A DNA stretch of 64,000 nucleotides from an uncultured Geobacteraceae bacterium (GCA_903939115.1 CAJAFV010000075.1:112101-176100); one strand, 5' to 3'. Counted from the stretch's first letter, positions 8,461-18,687 are shown. Notes: a model not told the origin generated them from the sequence alone. A program made the numbers and translations.

Positions 8461-10767
8461 ATGCCCGTTATCCGCACGCAGTATAAAATCACTGGCATCG
8501 TCCAGGGAGTCGGTTTCCGACCATTCGTCTACCGGATCGCGCATGACCTGGATCTGACCGGATGGGTACGCAACACTCCAGCAGGCGTTGAGATTGAAGT
8601 TCAAGGCGCTATTGACCGGCTTAACGCTTTTGAGGACGCACTCCAAAACAAACTCCCACCCCTGGCAGTTGTAACATCCCGGACCAGTTCAGACATCGTC
8701 GCCATTGACGGAGAGCGTTTTTTTACCATTCTCGCAAGCGGCACCGGCAGGGCCGATATCCAGATCGCCCCGGATGCGGCTGTCTGCTCTGACTGCCTGA
8801 GAGAAATGAATGACCCGTCCGACCGCCGCTATCGCTACCCGTTCATAACCTGCACCAACTGCGGCCCGCGCTACAGCATCATCACCGGCACCCCGTACGA
8901 CCGTCCCAAAACAACCATGGCCGGTTTTCCACTCTGCCCTGACTGCCGGAGTGAATACGAAAATCCGCTCGACCGGCGCTTTCATGCCCAACCGATCGCC
9001 TGCCACGTCTGCGGACCTCAGGTGAGACTGCTCACCTCTGCCGGTGAGCAGATCACCACACATGACGAAGCGGTTACCCGATCTGTAGAGTTACTTGAAA
9101 GCGGTGCAATCCTCGCGATCAAGGGAATCGGTGGTTACCATCTTGCCGTTGATGCCAGTAACCACGCGGCGGTAGATCGATTGCGGGCGAGAAAAAAGAG
9201 GGATGAAAAGCCGTTTGCCGTCATGGTCGCGTCTCTTGCGGCGGCCCGCGAACTCGCGCTGATGAGCGACATGGAAGAGCGCCTGCTCAGCTCTCCGGAA
9301 GCCCCGATAGTCATTGTTAAAAAGCGTGCCTCCACCCCGCTTTCGCCGTTGATCGCTTCGAATAACGGCTGGCTCGGCCTGATGCTGCCGTATGCACCGC
9401 TGCATCATCTTCTTTTTGCCTCTCACCCTTCATCCCTCACCCCTCATCATTTATTAACCGCTCTCGTCATGACCAGCGGCAACATATCCGACGAACCGGT
9501 GGTTTTTGAAGACCATGTCGCCCTGACCAGTCTGGCAGAAATTGCCGACTACTTCCTGCTCCATGACCGGCCGATTCATATCCGCTGCGATGATTCGGTG
9601 ATGCGCGTTTTTCAGGACCAGCCGCTTTTTTACCGTCGCGCCCGCGGCTATGCTCCGCGAGCAGTAACACTACCCTTTCCGGTCCCGCCGCTTGTGGCGA
9701 CAGGAGCCGAACTTAAGAATGCTATCTGCCTTGCCGATGGGGATCGTGCCGTTCTCAGCCAGCATATCGGCGACCTGCAGAATATCCCCACCTTCGACTC
9801 GTTCGTTCATGCGGTCACGCATCTGTCCGACACACTCGAAATCAAACCGGAGTTAATCGTCTGCGACCTCCATCCCGACTATCTTTCCTCCCGCTTTGCC
9901 GGGGATTCCGGCCTGCCGTGTGTTCAGGTACAGCACCATCATGCTCATATGGCCTCCTGCATGGCTGAAAACAATCTGGATGGTCGCGTCATCGGCATAA
10001 TTTTTGACGGCACCGGTTTTGGCCCCGACGGCACGATCTGGGGGGGTGAATTTCTGGTGGGAGACTATGACGGCTATCACCGCGCCGGACACTTCCGGCC
10101 GGTGCCGATGCCGGGAGGCGATGCCGCCGTGCGTGAGCCGTGGCGTATGACGATGGCCTATCTGTTTCAGGCGCTTGGTGACGATGTTTTTTTGATCGAT
10201 CACCCGGTTGCCCGCATCCTGCCGGAGAGCGAGCAATCCCTGTTCGCCCTGATGCTCCGACGTGGCATAAACTCGCCACTGACATCCAGCTGTGGTCGGT
10301 TGTTCGATGCCGTTGCCGCACTGCTTAACCTCCGGCATTTTGTGTCGTATGATGGCCAGGGGGCGATTGAACTTGAGGCGGTGGCGGAACTGGCAGATCA
10401 AGTGGAGTGTTATTCCTACAACGTAGTGAGCAGCAACGACGCCCCGCTCCAGTTGGACTTTTCTCCACTGTTGACTGATATTGTGCATGACATCAGTAAT
10501 GGCGTAGAAGACTCAATCATCGCCCATCGCTTTCACCAGACCGTTGCCTCGGCCGCAGTCGACATCTGCCTGCGCATCTCCGGCAGTACCGGCCTTGACC
10601 GCATAATTCTCTCTGGCGGTGTTTTTCAGAATCGTCTTTTAAGTGAAATGATATATACTGCCTTAGTCAACCGGGGGCTACAGGTGTTTACCCATCGTCT
10701 GGTACCACCAAACGACGGCGGCATCGCCTTGGGACAAGCTGCTATCGCAGGAAGGAGAAAGAACTGA
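8461..10767 (+). CDS. hypF: Carbamoyltransferase HypF
   Basis: Makes the thiocarbamate on HypE that becomes the CN ligands of NiFe-hydrogenase, using carbamoyl phosphate and ATP. Domains in order are an acylphosphatase-like domain (VQGVGFRPFVYRIA, about 12-26), two Cys4 zinc fingers (CSDC/CTNCG and CPDC/CHVCG, about 105-200), a YrdC-like domain (about 205-395) and a Kae1/carbamoyl-transferase domain with QHHHAHMASC and FDGTGFGPDG. At 9423-9450 a four-unit heptamer repeat encodes a short insertion (SHPSSLTPHH) just before the conserved LVMTSGN. Neighbour hypC starts one base after its stop. Confidence 0.96.
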   Translation: MPVIRTQYKITGIVQGVGFRPFVYRIAHDLDLTGWVRNTPAGVEIEVQGAIDRLNAFEDALQNKLPPLAVVTSRTSSDIVAIDGERFFTILASGTGRADIQIAPDAAVCSDCLREMNDPSDRRYRYPFITCTNCGPRYSIITGTPYDRPKTTMAGFPLCPDCRSEYENPLDRRFHAQPIACHVCGPQVRLLTSAGEQITTHDEAVTRSVELLESGAILAIKGIGGYHLAVDASNHAAVDRLRARKKRDEKPFAVMVASLAAARELALMSDMEERLLSSPEAPIVIVKKRASTPLSPLIASNNGWLGLMLPYAPLHHLLFASHPSSLTPHHLLTALVMTSGNISDEPVVFEDHVALTSLAEIADYFLLHDRPIHIRCDDSVMRVFQDQPLFYRRARGYAPRAVTLPFPVPPLVATGAELKNAICLADGDRAVLSQHIGDLQNIPTFDSFVHAVTHLSDTLEIKPELIVCDLHPDYLSSRFAGDSGLPCVQVQHHHAHMASCMAENNLDGRVIGIIFDGTGFGPDGTIWGGEFLVGDYDGYHRAGHFRPVPMPGGDAAVREPWRMTMAYLFQALGDDVFLIDHPVARILPESEQSLFALMLRRGINSPLTSSCGRLFDAVAALLNLRHFVSYDGQGAIELEAVAELADQVECYSYNVVSSNDAPLQLDFSPLLTDIVHDISNGVEDSIIAHRFHQTVASAAVDICLRISGSTGLDRIILSGGVFQNRLLSEMIYTALVNRGLQVFTHRLVPPNDGGIALGQAAIAGRRKN
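9423..9450 (+). repeat. Heptamer tandem repeat (TCAYCCY type) inside hypF
   Basis: Four consecutive 7-bp units (TCACCCT, TCATCCC, TCACCCC, TCATCAT) lie inside the YrdC-like domain. Because four times seven is 28, read-through stays in frame only with the flanking bases present. The same motif recurs at 23303-23360 and 27847-27861. Confidence 0.75.
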
Positions 10768-10768
10768 T

Positions 10769-10999
10769 ATGTGTCTTGGCGTACCTATGAAGATTTTAAG
10801 CAGAGATGGTGACACTGTTGTCGCCGAAGTTGATGGTGTGCAGAAAGAGGCCAGCATCATGCTGCTGGGGGAAGACGTTGCGATCGGTGATTATGTCATT
10901 ATCCATGCCGGGTTTGCCATATCCAAACTGGATGAGGAATATGCTGAAGAGACAATCCGCCTGATGCGGGAAGTGTATTCAGATGAGGATATGGCATGA
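10769..10999 (+). CDS. hypC: Hydrogenase maturation chaperone HypC
   Basis: A 76-residue HypC/HupF protein that works with HypD to assemble and hand over the Fe(CN)2CO unit. The essential N-terminal Met-Cys is present (MCLGVPMKI), followed by the small beta-barrel with GDYVIIHAGFAISKL. It starts one base after hypF and its stop overlaps the hypD start by four bases, so translation is coupled. AGGAAGGAGAAAG lies upstream within hypF. Confidence 0.96.
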   Translation: MCLGVPMKILSRDGDTVVAEVDGVQKEASIMLLGEDVAIGDYVIIHAGFAISKLDEEYAEETIRLMREVYSDEDMA

Positions 11000-12135
11000 C
11001 AGGAGATGTAACAGGGGACATGACCCACGAAATAAAGCACGGCATGAAATTCCAGGATGAATTCCGGGACAAGTCACTGGTGCAAAACATGGCGGCCAAT
11101 ATCCGCCGCATGGCTGAGAAACTCTCCTCATCGGTCAACTTCATGGAGGTCTGCGGGACCCACACCATGTCGATCTATCAGTACGGCATCCGCTCGCTGC
11201 TCCCAGAAAATGTCCGATTGGTATCAGGTCCCGGCTGTCCGGTATGTGTTACGCCTATAGGCTATGTCGACAAAGCAATAGCGTGCACAGCCGACCCGAA
11301 CACTATCGTCGCCACCTTTGGCGACATGCTGCGCGTCCCGGGGAGCCATGCGTCGCTCATGGAGCAGCGGGCCGGCGGCGCCGATATCCGTATCGTCTAT
11401 TCGCCACTTGACGCCGTTGCAGTGGCGAAAAGTAATCCGGAACGTCGCGTGGTATTTCTGGGGGTCGGCTTTGAAACAACCGCCCCGACGATTGCCGTCA
11501 GCATTCTCGAAGCCGCCCGCCTCGGCCTGAAAAATTATTGCGTACTGGCATCACACAAAACCATGCCGGTACCGATGGATATTCTGAGCGGCGATCCGGA
11601 ACTGAACCTCAATGGCTACCTCTGCCCCGCGCATGTCAGCACCGTTATCGGCGGAAACGCCTACAGACCGCTGGCGGAAAAGTACCGCATCCCCTGTGTT
11701 GTTACTGGATTTGAGCCTGCTGACGTGATGCAGGGAATTGAGATGCTGCTGGCACAGACACTACATGGAGAAAGCACGGTCGAGATTCAGTACAGCCGTG
11801 CCGTGTCATGGGAAGGAAATCCAAAGGCGCAGGCGATTCTCCGGCAGATCTTTGCACCGTGCGATGCGGTCTGGCGCGGATTGGGCGTGTTACCCGGCAG
11901 CGGCTTGGCCATCAGGGCTGAGTTTGCCGAATTTGATGCGGAGCAGGTTCTGCCGCTTGACGTACCGGAAGCGGTTGAAAACCGGGCCTGTCTCTGCGGA
12001 GAGGTCCTTAAAGGTAAGCTGGCGCCATTCAACTGCCCGCTCTTTGCCACTGCCTGTACTCCTGAGTCGCCAGTTGGTGCCTGTATGGTTTCCAGTGAAG
12101 GCACCTGTGCTGCAGCCTATAAGTACGGCAGATAA
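10996..12135 (+). CDS. hypD: Hydrogenase maturation protein HypD
   Basis: An iron-sulfur protein that forms the scaffold for Fe(CN)2CO assembly with HypC and HypE. Conserved cysteine motifs are visible: MEVCGTHTMS, GPGCPVCVTP, and toward the C-terminus a CLCGEVLKGK plus CPLFATACTPESPVGACMV set for the 4Fe-4S cluster. The 379-residue length includes about 15 extra N-terminal residues (MTGDVTGDMTHEIKHG). The internal start MKFQDEFRD is possible, but the ATGA overlap with hypC favours 10996. hypE and hypA are not in the window. Confidence 0.95.
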   Translation: MTGDVTGDMTHEIKHGMKFQDEFRDKSLVQNMAANIRRMAEKLSSSVNFMEVCGTHTMSIYQYGIRSLLPENVRLVSGPGCPVCVTPIGYVDKAIACTADPNTIVATFGDMLRVPGSHASLMEQRAGGADIRIVYSPLDAVAVAKSNPERRVVFLGVGFETTAPTIAVSILEAARLGLKNYCVLASHKTMPVPMDILSGDPELNLNGYLCPAHVSTVIGGNAYRPLAEKYRIPCVVTGFEPADVMQGIEMLLAQTLHGESTVEIQYSRAVSWEGNPKAQAILRQIFAPCDAVWRGLGVLPGSGLAIRAEFAEFDAEQVLPLDVPEAVENRACLCGEVLKGKLAPFNCPLFATACTPESPVGACMVSSEGTCAAAYKYGR

Positions 12136-12139
12136 CTAC

Positions 12140-12727
12140 ATGTCCTTTCCTGCTCACATTTTCGCCGGCTTTTCACTCGGTTTTTACCACCGCCACTCAT
12201 TGCGGCAGTTGCTTGACAGTACTCCATTGAATTCAAACATTTTGGAACTTGATCCGAAGGAGCTGCAATTAACTGGAGTCGCAGCCCTGGCGCTCGATTT
12301 TGACGGTGTCCTTGCTCATCACGGCGCTCCTGTGCCAGATCCCGCAGCAATCGCATGGATGAAGCGGTGTGAAACCATCTTTGGTGGTAACAAAATTTTC
12401 ATCCTTTCCAACAAACCGACTGACGAGCGGAAGCAATGGTTCGCCGCAAACTTCGCCGCCATGCGCTTTATCTCAGGAGTACGCAAGAAACCATACCCGG
12501 ACGGTCTTAACAAAACAGGGGAACTCATCGGAGTTCCCCTCTCTTCAATTTTGATGGTCGATGACCGCCTGCTGACCGGCTGTCTGGCTGCACTGGTTGC
12601 CGGTGCCCGCCCCTGCTACATCCGCCGCCCCTCTGTTTCATTTAAATATCGCCCCGTTGCTGAACTGTTCTTCTGGTTGCTGCGAACGACAGAACGGCTG
12701 TTTGTACGGTTGGCTTCTCTATTCTGA
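12140..12727 (+). CDS. HAD-superfamily hydrolase (YqeG-like)
   Basis: A 195-residue protein with HAD motif I as ALDFDGVLA (DxD nucleophile pair), motif II FILSNKP, a lysine in the VRKKPYPDG loop and motif III SILMVDDRLLTG. This architecture resembles YqeG/HAD-IIIA phosphatases such as phosphatidylglycerophosphate phosphatase. Hydrophobic segments at the start (FAGFSLGFY) and end (LFFWLL) suggest membrane association. The open frame extends upstream to 11738, but that part lies inside hypD; the ATG at 12140 follows the hypD stop by four bases. Substrate unknown. Confidence 0.72.
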   Translation: MSFPAHIFAGFSLGFYHRHSLRQLLDSTPLNSNILELDPKELQLTGVAALALDFDGVLAHHGAPVPDPAAIAWMKRCETIFGGNKIFILSNKPTDERKQWFAANFAAMRFISGVRKKPYPDGLNKTGELIGVPLSSILMVDDRLLTGCLAALVAGARPCYIRRPSVSFKYRPVAELFFWLLRTTERLFVRLASLF

Positions 12728-12735
12728 ATGGTGCG

Positions 12736-15459
12736 CTACGACGATATTTCGGCGTAAAATGCCTGGAGATCATCGGTAAGCTGGCCGATCATCGCAACCG
12801 CTTCATCGAGCCTCCCCTCGCGCGCAAGCGCTTCAAGCGCGGTAGCGGTTTCTCGTACAACGCAGGCGGATATATTGCCGGCGGCCCCCTTGATAGTATG
12901 AGCCTGAATCCGGATTTGTTCAGTATCACCACGCGCCGCGGCTGACTGGAGCAGCTCCATATAGCCGGCCACATTTCTGCTGAACATCCCAATGAAGCGC
13001 CCGAGCATCTCCTCGCGACCGCCGAGGCGCTCCAGAAGTTCGCTACGGTTGAACACCGGGGCGGTTTTTCCGGATTCAGCCTGACCTTCCTGACTTTCCT
13101 GAACGTCCTGAGTAGCCTGAACTTTCTGACCTTCCTGACCTTCCTGAATGGCCTGAGCATTCGGCCCTTGCAAGGCTTCCCCAACCAGTTTTTCGAGCAT
13201 TGCCAGAATTTCAGCAGTCCGAGCCGGCTTTGACAGATAGGCATCCATGTCCGCCGCCAGACATTTTTCCCGGTCTCCCTGCATTGCGTACGCTGTCATG
13301 GCGACGATCGGAGTCCGTCCGGCACCGCGCGCATGCTCAATTTCACGTATTTCCCGTACGGCTCCATAGCCGTCCAGAATCGGCATCTGAATATCCATGA
13401 AGACGAGATCGAATGTTCCCTGTGAAAACTGTTCAACCGCTTCCCGCCCGTTATGAGCCATAGTTACACGGTGGCTCCACTTTTCGAGCGTGGCCCGCAG
13501 TAGCTCCCGGTTGATCTCCACGTCATCGACTACCAGTATTGAGCAGCGGCCCCGCTCTTCCCTGACGCTGTGCCGGGTGACAATATCGGCCGGATGAGGC
13601 TGCTCGCTGATGATCGCTATCAAAGTATCGTGCAGTTCCTCCATGACGACCGGCTTGGTCAGATAGCCGGCAATGTGAAGTTCGCGGCATTTATTCGCAT
13701 CACCGCGAATTCCGGCGCTCGGCATGGCCAGGATCTGCAGGGCATCGTATTCTTTCTGACTGCGCAGTGTAGACGCCAGCTCCCAGCCATCCATGCGCGG
13801 CATATGGACATCGGTCAGCATAAGTCGGGGTATGGTGCCGGTGCAGCGCATCTGATCCAGCATAGTCAGTGCCTCTGCCGCGTCAGAGGCCACCTGGACA
13901 GTCATCTGCCAACGGGCTAAAAATCCGCTCAGCATCTGGCGATTTATGGCGTTGTCGTCAACGACCAGCACCGATATTCCTTCAAGATTTCCCTCGGCCG
14001 GTGATTCGTTGAGAGCGGCTTCCTGGTGAACGAAGAGGGCGGTGAAACTGAAGCAACTCCCCTCCCCCGGAATGCTGGTCACGGTTAAATCGCCCCCCAT
14101 CAGAGACACAAGGCGCTTTGAAATCGAAAGGCCGAGACCGGTGCCGCCAAACAGTTTGGTGGTCGAGGCATCTCCCTGTTCAAATGCGTCGAAGATCCGT
14201 TCCTTCTGTTCCGGCGAAATACCGATGCCGCTGTCTTGAATATCAAAACGGAGCAAAACGCCCTCCATTGATTGCTCAACCAGGCTAACGATGACGCTGA
14301 CTTCGCCTTTCTCTGTAAACTTGACCGCATTGCCGACCAGATTGATCAGTACCTGCCTCACCCGACCCGGATCGCCGCGCAGTGAATCCGGGACATCCTG
14401 TTCGACGTTGAAAACAATTTCGAGTCCTTTTTCCATAGCCCGTGACGAGAGGGCCCGCAGCGTCTGGCCAAGCATGCCGCGTAGCAGAAAAGCGGACTCG
14501 TCAAGAGTCAGACGTCCCTCTTCGATTTTAGAAAAGTCCAATACGTCGTTAATGATCGAGAGCAGGTTGTCTGCCGAGGTCTTAACTGAGCCGAGATAAA
14601 GTCTCTGTTCGGAGTTCAGATCGGTGTCCAGCACCAGATCGGTCATGCCGATGATACCGTTCATCGGGGTGCGGATCTCATGGCTCATATTGGCGAGGAA
14701 TTCACTTTTGGCACGACTGGCTGCTTCCGCCGTTTCCTTTGCAGCGGTCAGCTCGATAACGCGCTCGGAGATAGCCCGCGACATGGTGTTGAAGGCAGAC
14801 CCCAATTGTCCCACATCGTCATCCCCCTCTTTGACCGGAGGCAGGGTCAGATTTCCGGCGGCGACCTGCAGACTTGCCTCGGTAAGTGAAGTCAAATGCC
14901 GGGTCAACCAGTAGCCGATCAGCAGCATGGTGATGGAGGAGAGAATTATTTCGACCGCAGCAATACTGACCCCCTGAATCAGCAGCATCCGCCGCGCCGC
15001 CACGATTTGGGACAAATTGAGGCCGAAGTGCAGGGTGCCCAAAGCCTGTTGCTGCATGGCAAGCGGCACCGCAACATCATATCGGGGCGCACTTTGGGTG
15101 TCGAACAGCGGCAGTTCCCTGCTCGGCTCCGGAAGTACCTTATCGGCAGGCCAGCCGCTTGATCCGGCCCGCTTCCCCGACTGGTCTACGACAACGATAT
15201 AGTCAACGCCGCCGGCAGTGCGACTTTCATTAATGATCGCCTGTACCGTAGCAAAATCCCGCTGAGCCAGGGGAGCTGTCAAGGCCGCTCCCAAAACCGG
15301 ATAGAACTGTTGCGCCTGCGTGCGTGCCTGAGTGGTCATGGCACCATGCTGCAGACGCAGGCTGTTCAAGACGAGAATCGACAGCATCAGGACTTCGACG
15401 CCGATTGCCAGCAGAAGTAACTGGCCGCGGACAGTATGGCGGAGAGACAGTCGCGTCAT
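12736..15459 (-). CDS. Hybrid sensor histidine kinase with two receivers and an HPt domain
   Basis: A 907-residue BarA-like phosphorelay protein. TM1 (about 14-34) and TM2 (about 163-187) flank a ~125-residue periplasmic sensor, followed by HAMP (about 188-240). HisKA has the H-box [14 protein letters not shown] (His260), and the ATPase domain has N, G1 (DSGIGIS) and G2 (GGTGLGLS) boxes. REC1 carries Asp550, REC2 Asp689, and the C-terminal HPt His854 in [11 protein letters not shown] Gln/Glu-rich linker (about 764-798) joins REC2 to HPt. All phosphoacceptors are present. Its start overlaps the stop of the upstream periplasmic binding protein gene by four bases, which suggests that protein is its ligand-binding partner. 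Confidence 0.93.
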   Translation of the reverse strand: MTRLSLRHTVRGQLLLLAIGVEVLMLSILVLNSLRLQHGAMTTQARTQAQQFYPVLGAALTAPLAQRDFATVQAIINESRTAGGVDYIVVVDQSGKRAGSSGWPADKVLPEPSRELPLFDTQSAPRYDVAVPLAMQQQALGTLHFGLNLSQIVAARRMLLIQGVSIAAVEIILSSITMLLIGYWLTRHLTSLTEASLQVAAGNLTLPPVKEGDDDVGQLGSAFNTMSRAISERVIELTAAKETAEAASRAKSEFLANMSHEIRTPMNGIIGMTDLVLDTDLNSEQRLYLGSVKTSADNLLSIINDVLDFSKIEEGRLTLDESAFLLRGMLGQTLRALSSRAMEKGLEIVFNVEQDVPDSLRGDPGRVRQVLINLVGNAVKFTEKGEVSVIVSLVEQSMEGVLLRFDIQDSGIGISPEQKERIFDAFEQGDASTTKLFGGTGLGLSISKRLVSLMGGDLTVTSIPGEGSCFSFTALFVHQEAALNESPAEGNLEGISVLVVDDNAINRQMLSGFLARWQMTVQVASDAAEALTMLDQMRCTGTIPRLMLTDVHMPRMDGWELASTLRSQKEYDALQILAMPSAGIRGDANKCRELHIAGYLTKPVVMEELHDTLIAIISEQPHPADIVTRHSVREERGRCSILVVDDVEINRELLRATLEKWSHRVTMAHNGREAVEQFSQGTFDLVFMDIQMPILDGYGAVREIREIEHARGAGRTPIVAMTAYAMQGDREKCLAADMDAYLSKPARTAEILAMLEKLVGEALQGPNAQAIQEGQEGQKVQATQDVQESQEGQAESGKTAPVFNRSELLERLGGREEMLGRFIGMFSRNVAGYMELLQSAAARGDTEQIRIQAHTIKGAAGNISACVVRETATALEALAREGRLDEAVAMIGQLTDDLQAFYAEISS
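13069..13170. repeat. Degenerate ~9-bp tandem repeats encoding a Q/E-rich linker
   Basis: The + strand shows about ten imperfect repeats of a TTCCTGACC-like unit inside the kinase gene. On the coding strand they give a flexible Gln/Glu-rich linker between the second receiver and the HPt domain. Repeat number can plausibly vary in frame. Confidence 0.7.
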
Positions 15460-16283
15460 GGTACGCTGTTGTTTAGTGCCTTCCTTACTTCGGCAGCAAA
15501 CGGATCCATCTCCTTCAGTTCGCCCGGCCGAAGCTTGCGATAGCCTTCAAGCTTGTTATTTTCAAAGTAGGTTTTAGCTTCAGGGGTCGCAGCAAAAGCC
15601 CAGAGCGCGGCTTCGATTTTTTTCTGCAGTGCCGCACGACTCTTGTTCAGCACATAGACGCGACCGACCATCGGCTTGCTTTCGGCGAGCACCCTCAGTT
15701 GGCTGCGCACAGCCGGTGTAAGTTTCTGATAATTAGCCAGCGACGTAAAACCGGCGGCTGCTTCACCGGCCACAATCAACTGGGCAACGCTGTCCGAAGC
15801 GCTGACAAACTTAACAGTGGAGGTATCAAGTTTGTTCTCCTTCATCCAATGCAGCCCCCACAGGGTTACCAGTGAGGCCGGGCTCAAGCCGAGCACCGGT
15901 TTTCCTTTCAGGTCCGCCGGTTTGCGTACCGAACCGGCATCAGCAACCAGCGCTACCGCCCTGAAATCGGCTTTGTAGGTAAGTATTGGAATATATTTGG
16001 CATCTGTTTGAAAGAGGCGCGCCTGATGCCCGGTGGTAACGGCAAGATCGAACTCTTTGGCCAGACCGCGACGGGCAAAGGTATCAAAATCCGGTGCTGT
16101 AACAATTTCTACCGGAATATCCAGAGCCTTTTCCATATACTGCCGAAGCGGCTGATACATCTCAAGGATCACCCGGGCACTGGTGTGCGGGGCTACGCCG
16201 ATCACAAACGACTCCCTGGCACGTGCCGTGCCGGCTGCCAACAGTGTCACGACAACAAAACATACCATCAATGCTGTTTTCAT
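15456..16283 (-). CDS. Periplasmic PhnD-like substrate-binding protein
   Basis: A 275-residue secreted protein with a signal peptide ([17 protein letters not shown]) and the phosphonate/phosphite-binding PhnD fold ([27 protein letters not shown] in pieces, then KFVSASDS and [13 protein letters not shown]). No ABC permease or ATPase is adjacent. Instead the gene overlaps the start of a membrane-bound hybrid kinase by four bases. PhnD-type proteins paired this way often act as sensors, so I infer it presents an anion or small ligand to the kinase. The ligand is not predictable from what I can see. Confidence 0.82.
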   Translation of the reverse strand: MKTALMVCFVVVTLLAAGTARARESFVIGVAPHTSARVILEMYQPLRQYMEKALDIPVEIVTAPDFDTFARRGLAKEFDLAVTTGHQARLFQTDAKYIPILTYKADFRAVALVADAGSVRKPADLKGKPVLGLSPASLVTLWGLHWMKENKLDTSTVKFVSASDSVAQLIVAGEAAAGFTSLANYQKLTPAVRSQLRVLAESKPMVGRVYVLNKSRAALQKKIEAALWAFAATPEAKTYFENNKLEGYRKLRPGELKEMDPFAAEVRKALNNSVP

Positions 16284-16353
16284 CTCTCTACCTCTCTCAG
16301 ATCATTTTTTCTGCATCGCTCATATGGTTCCGGTTCCTTCCGGATGCCAAAGG

Positions 16354-17835
16354 CTAATCAAGCGCCTTTTCAATCTTCTCACACAATGTTTTCAATACCT
16401 TGATGCGGGCATAATATTTATCGTTGGCCTCGACCAGTGTCCACGGAGCGATATCGGTGCTGGTACGGTCTATCATGTCGCAGACCGCCAGTTCGTATTC
16501 GCCCCATTTATCACGATTACGCCAATCTTCATCCGTAATCTTGTAGCGTTTAAAGCCGATCTTTTCCCGTTCCTTGAAACGCCTCAACTGCTCTTCCTTC
16601 GTGATGGAAAGCCAGAATTTGACGACGACGGTTTTGTTCCTGACCATCTGCTCTTCGAAATCGTTGATTTCACCGTAAGCCCGCATCCAGTCATTCTGCT
16701 CACAATAGCCCTCAACACGCTCCACCAGCACACGCCCGTACCAGGTGCGGTCAAATATGGCAAAACGGCTTTTGCGCGGGATGCTGCGCCAGAAACGCCA
16801 CATATAGGGTTGGGCGCGCTCTTCCTCGGTCGGAGCGGCGACCGGAATAACCCGGTATTGTCGGGCATCCAGCGCCTGGATGATGCGACGTATGCTGCCC
16901 CCTTTTCCGGCGGCATCATTTCCTTCGAAGGCAACCACAACCGAAAGTTTTTTGAAATCGTGGTGACGGGTCAGAAGGTTGAGCTTGCCCTGATATTTTT
17001 CCAGTTCACTTTCAAATTCAGATTTTTTCAGCTTTTTTGACATATCAAGCGTCTGGAGAATAAGAAGATTGTCAATACTTGGCAAAATCGGTGGAACTGG
17101 TTCTTCGTGGCGTGGGGCCTCCGGAGCGTCGAGGCGTTGACGCATGGAGTTAAGAATTGCTTTGCCGATGGTGAGGTAGCGATATTCCGGATCGGTCCCC
17201 TCTACAATTGTCCAGGGGGATTCCGCTGTACTGGTCGAGCGCAGCATCCGTTCAGACACCTTGCGGAATTTATCATACTGTTTGTAGTGATCCCAATCAG
17301 TATCGGTAACTCTCCAACGCGTCTTGGGGTCTTTCTCCAACAGCTTGAGGCGTTTTTTCTGTTCGTCCTTAGAAAGGTGCAACCAGAATTTAAGTACCAG
17401 CGCCCCTTCGTCGCAGAGCATCTTCTCAAAACGGACAATCCGTTCCAGGCGTTGATCAAGCTCGGCGTTTTTGATCGTTCCATACACATTTTCCACCAGT
17501 GGAGCAGAATACCAGGTACCGATAAAAACGCCGACTTTACCTTTGGGGGGGAGCACCCGCCAGTAGCGCCACATCTGTGGCCGTTCCAGCTCTTCATCGG
17601 TCAGGTCACGCACTGCATGGGTTTCAATGTGGCGCGGATCCATCCACTCGTTGAGAAGATTAACTGTTTCACCTTTGCCGGCACAATCTACGCCCGCCAC
17701 CAGAATAATCACCGGAAATTTTTTCGATTGCGCCAGATCCAACTGGGCATCCAAAAGCCCCTCGCGCAAAGGGGGGATTTCCTTTTTCCAGACTTTTTTA
17801 CTGATCTTGTGACCCAACTCTGCGGATTCAAACAT
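16354..17835 (-). CDS. pap: Polyphosphate:AMP phosphotransferase (tandem PPK2 domains)
   Basis: A 493-residue class-II PPK2 protein with two consecutive PPK2 domains, as in enzymes that make ADP from AMP and polyphosphate. Domain 1 (about 20-230) has Walker A-like VAGVDCAGKGETV and a HETHAVRD/RYWRVLPPKG region. Domain 2 (about 275-490) has AFEGNDAAGKGG, FWRSIPRK and DRTWYGRVLVERVEG. The second domain keeps all the usual catalytic features. The first has Cys in its loop (GVDCAGKG) where Asn or Asp is commoner, in line with a less active N-terminal domain. It acts in the cytosol, in energy or stress metabolism. Confidence 0.9.
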   Translation of the reverse strand: MFESAELGHKISKKVWKKEIPPLREGLLDAQLDLAQSKKFPVIILVAGVDCAGKGETVNLLNEWMDPRHIETHAVRDLTDEELERPQMWRYWRVLPPKGKVGVFIGTWYSAPLVENVYGTIKNAELDQRLERIVRFEKMLCDEGALVLKFWLHLSKDEQKKRLKLLEKDPKTRWRVTDTDWDHYKQYDKFRKVSERMLRSTSTAESPWTIVEGTDPEYRYLTIGKAILNSMRQRLDAPEAPRHEEPVPPILPSIDNLLILQTLDMSKKLKKSEFESELEKYQGKLNLLTRHHDFKKLSVVVAFEGNDAAGKGGSIRRIIQALDARQYRVIPVAAPTEEERAQPYMWRFWRSIPRKSRFAIFDRTWYGRVLVERVEGYCEQNDWMRAYGEINDFEEQMVRNKTVVVKFWLSITKEEQLRRFKEREKIGFKRYKITDEDWRNRDKWGEYELAVCDMIDRTSTDIAPWTLVEANDKYYARIKVLKTLCEKIEKALD

Positions 17836-17874
17836 ATTCCCTCCGGTTTATGGTGGATGGGCTCAACTTCCCAC

Positions 17875-18687
17875 CTATTTTCCGGCCAGCGCTTTCGATT
17901 TCAGGCAGGCGGCCTCGACCGCATTCATGACAACACCACGAAAGCTTCCGATTTCAAGAGCATGCACCCCCACAATCGTTGTGCCTCCCGGCGAAGTAAC
18001 TTTTTCCTTTAAGAGTGCAGGGTGTTCACCGGTTTCAACGACCATCCGTGCCGCGCCAAGTACCGTCTGAGCAGCCAGTTGAGAGGCGACATCACGAGGC
18101 AGACCGTTCTTTACTCCGGCATCGGACAGTGCCTCGATGAAAGTAAATACATACGCCGGGCCACTGCCGGAAAGACCGGTAACGGCGTCCATCAGCTTTT
18201 CCTCCACGGAGACGGCAACCCCGATCATAGCAAATATCTGTAACGCGCAGTCCAGGTCGGCCGGTGTTGCCTTTCGGCCGCAGCAAACAGCCGTGGCACC
18301 CGCTCCGACAAGAGCCGGCGTATTCGGCATCGCCCGTATGACACGACAGCCGGCTATCAGGTTAGCTTCTATTTTCAGGCTCGGAATGCCGGCCATAATT
18401 GAGATAACCAGTTTGTCAGTGGTGATAACCGGTTCAAGAATATCGAGCACCGCTGCCGCCTGCTGCGGTTTAATCGCCAGTATAACGACGTCGCCCAACT
18501 GCGCCGCTTCTGCCGCATCTCCGACAACCCGCAGGTTCGGGAACTCAGCTTTCAGAACGTCCCGCCGCTTGGGATTTATTTCCGCCACACAGACTTCAGC
18601 TCCGACACCCTCGCGCAACAGGCCGCGTATAATGGCTTCGGCCATGTTGCCACCGCCGATAAACGCTATTTTCCGTTCATTCAGCAT
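17875..18687 (-). CDS. proC: Pyrroline-5-carboxylate reductase
   Basis: Last step of proline synthesis: NAD(P)H reduction of 1-pyrroline-5-carboxylate. It is 270 residues long with an N-terminal Rossmann motif (IAFIGGGNMAEAIIRG), ILAIKPQQ, RAMPNTPALVGAG and a C-terminal DAVTGLSGSGPAYVF followed by KVTSPGGTTIVG, all diagnostic of ProC. It lies 39 bp upstream of the polyphosphate phosphotransferase on the same strand, with no terminator seen between them. Confidence 0.95.
   Translation of the reverse strand: MLNERKIAFIGGGNMAEAIIRGLLREGVGAEVCVAEINPKRRDVLKAEFPNLRVVGDAAEAAQLGDVVILAIKPQQAAAVLDILEPVITTDKLVISIMAGIPSLKIEANLIAGCRVIRAMPNTPALVGAGATAVCCGRKATPADLDCALQIFAMIGVAVSVEEKLMDAVTGLSGSGPAYVFTFIEALSDAGVKNGLPRDVASQLAAQTVLGAARMVVETGEHPALLKEKVTSPGGTTIVGVHALEIGSFRGVVMNAVEAACLKSKALAGK

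Noticed and set aside
9853..10488. 211-codon minus-strand frame inside hypF
   Set aside because: Entirely opposite the conserved carbamoyltransferase domain, so a shadow frame.
16183..17040. Long + strand frame opposite the polyphosphate phosphotransferase
   Set aside because: Antisense to conserved PPK2 motifs; no start signal.
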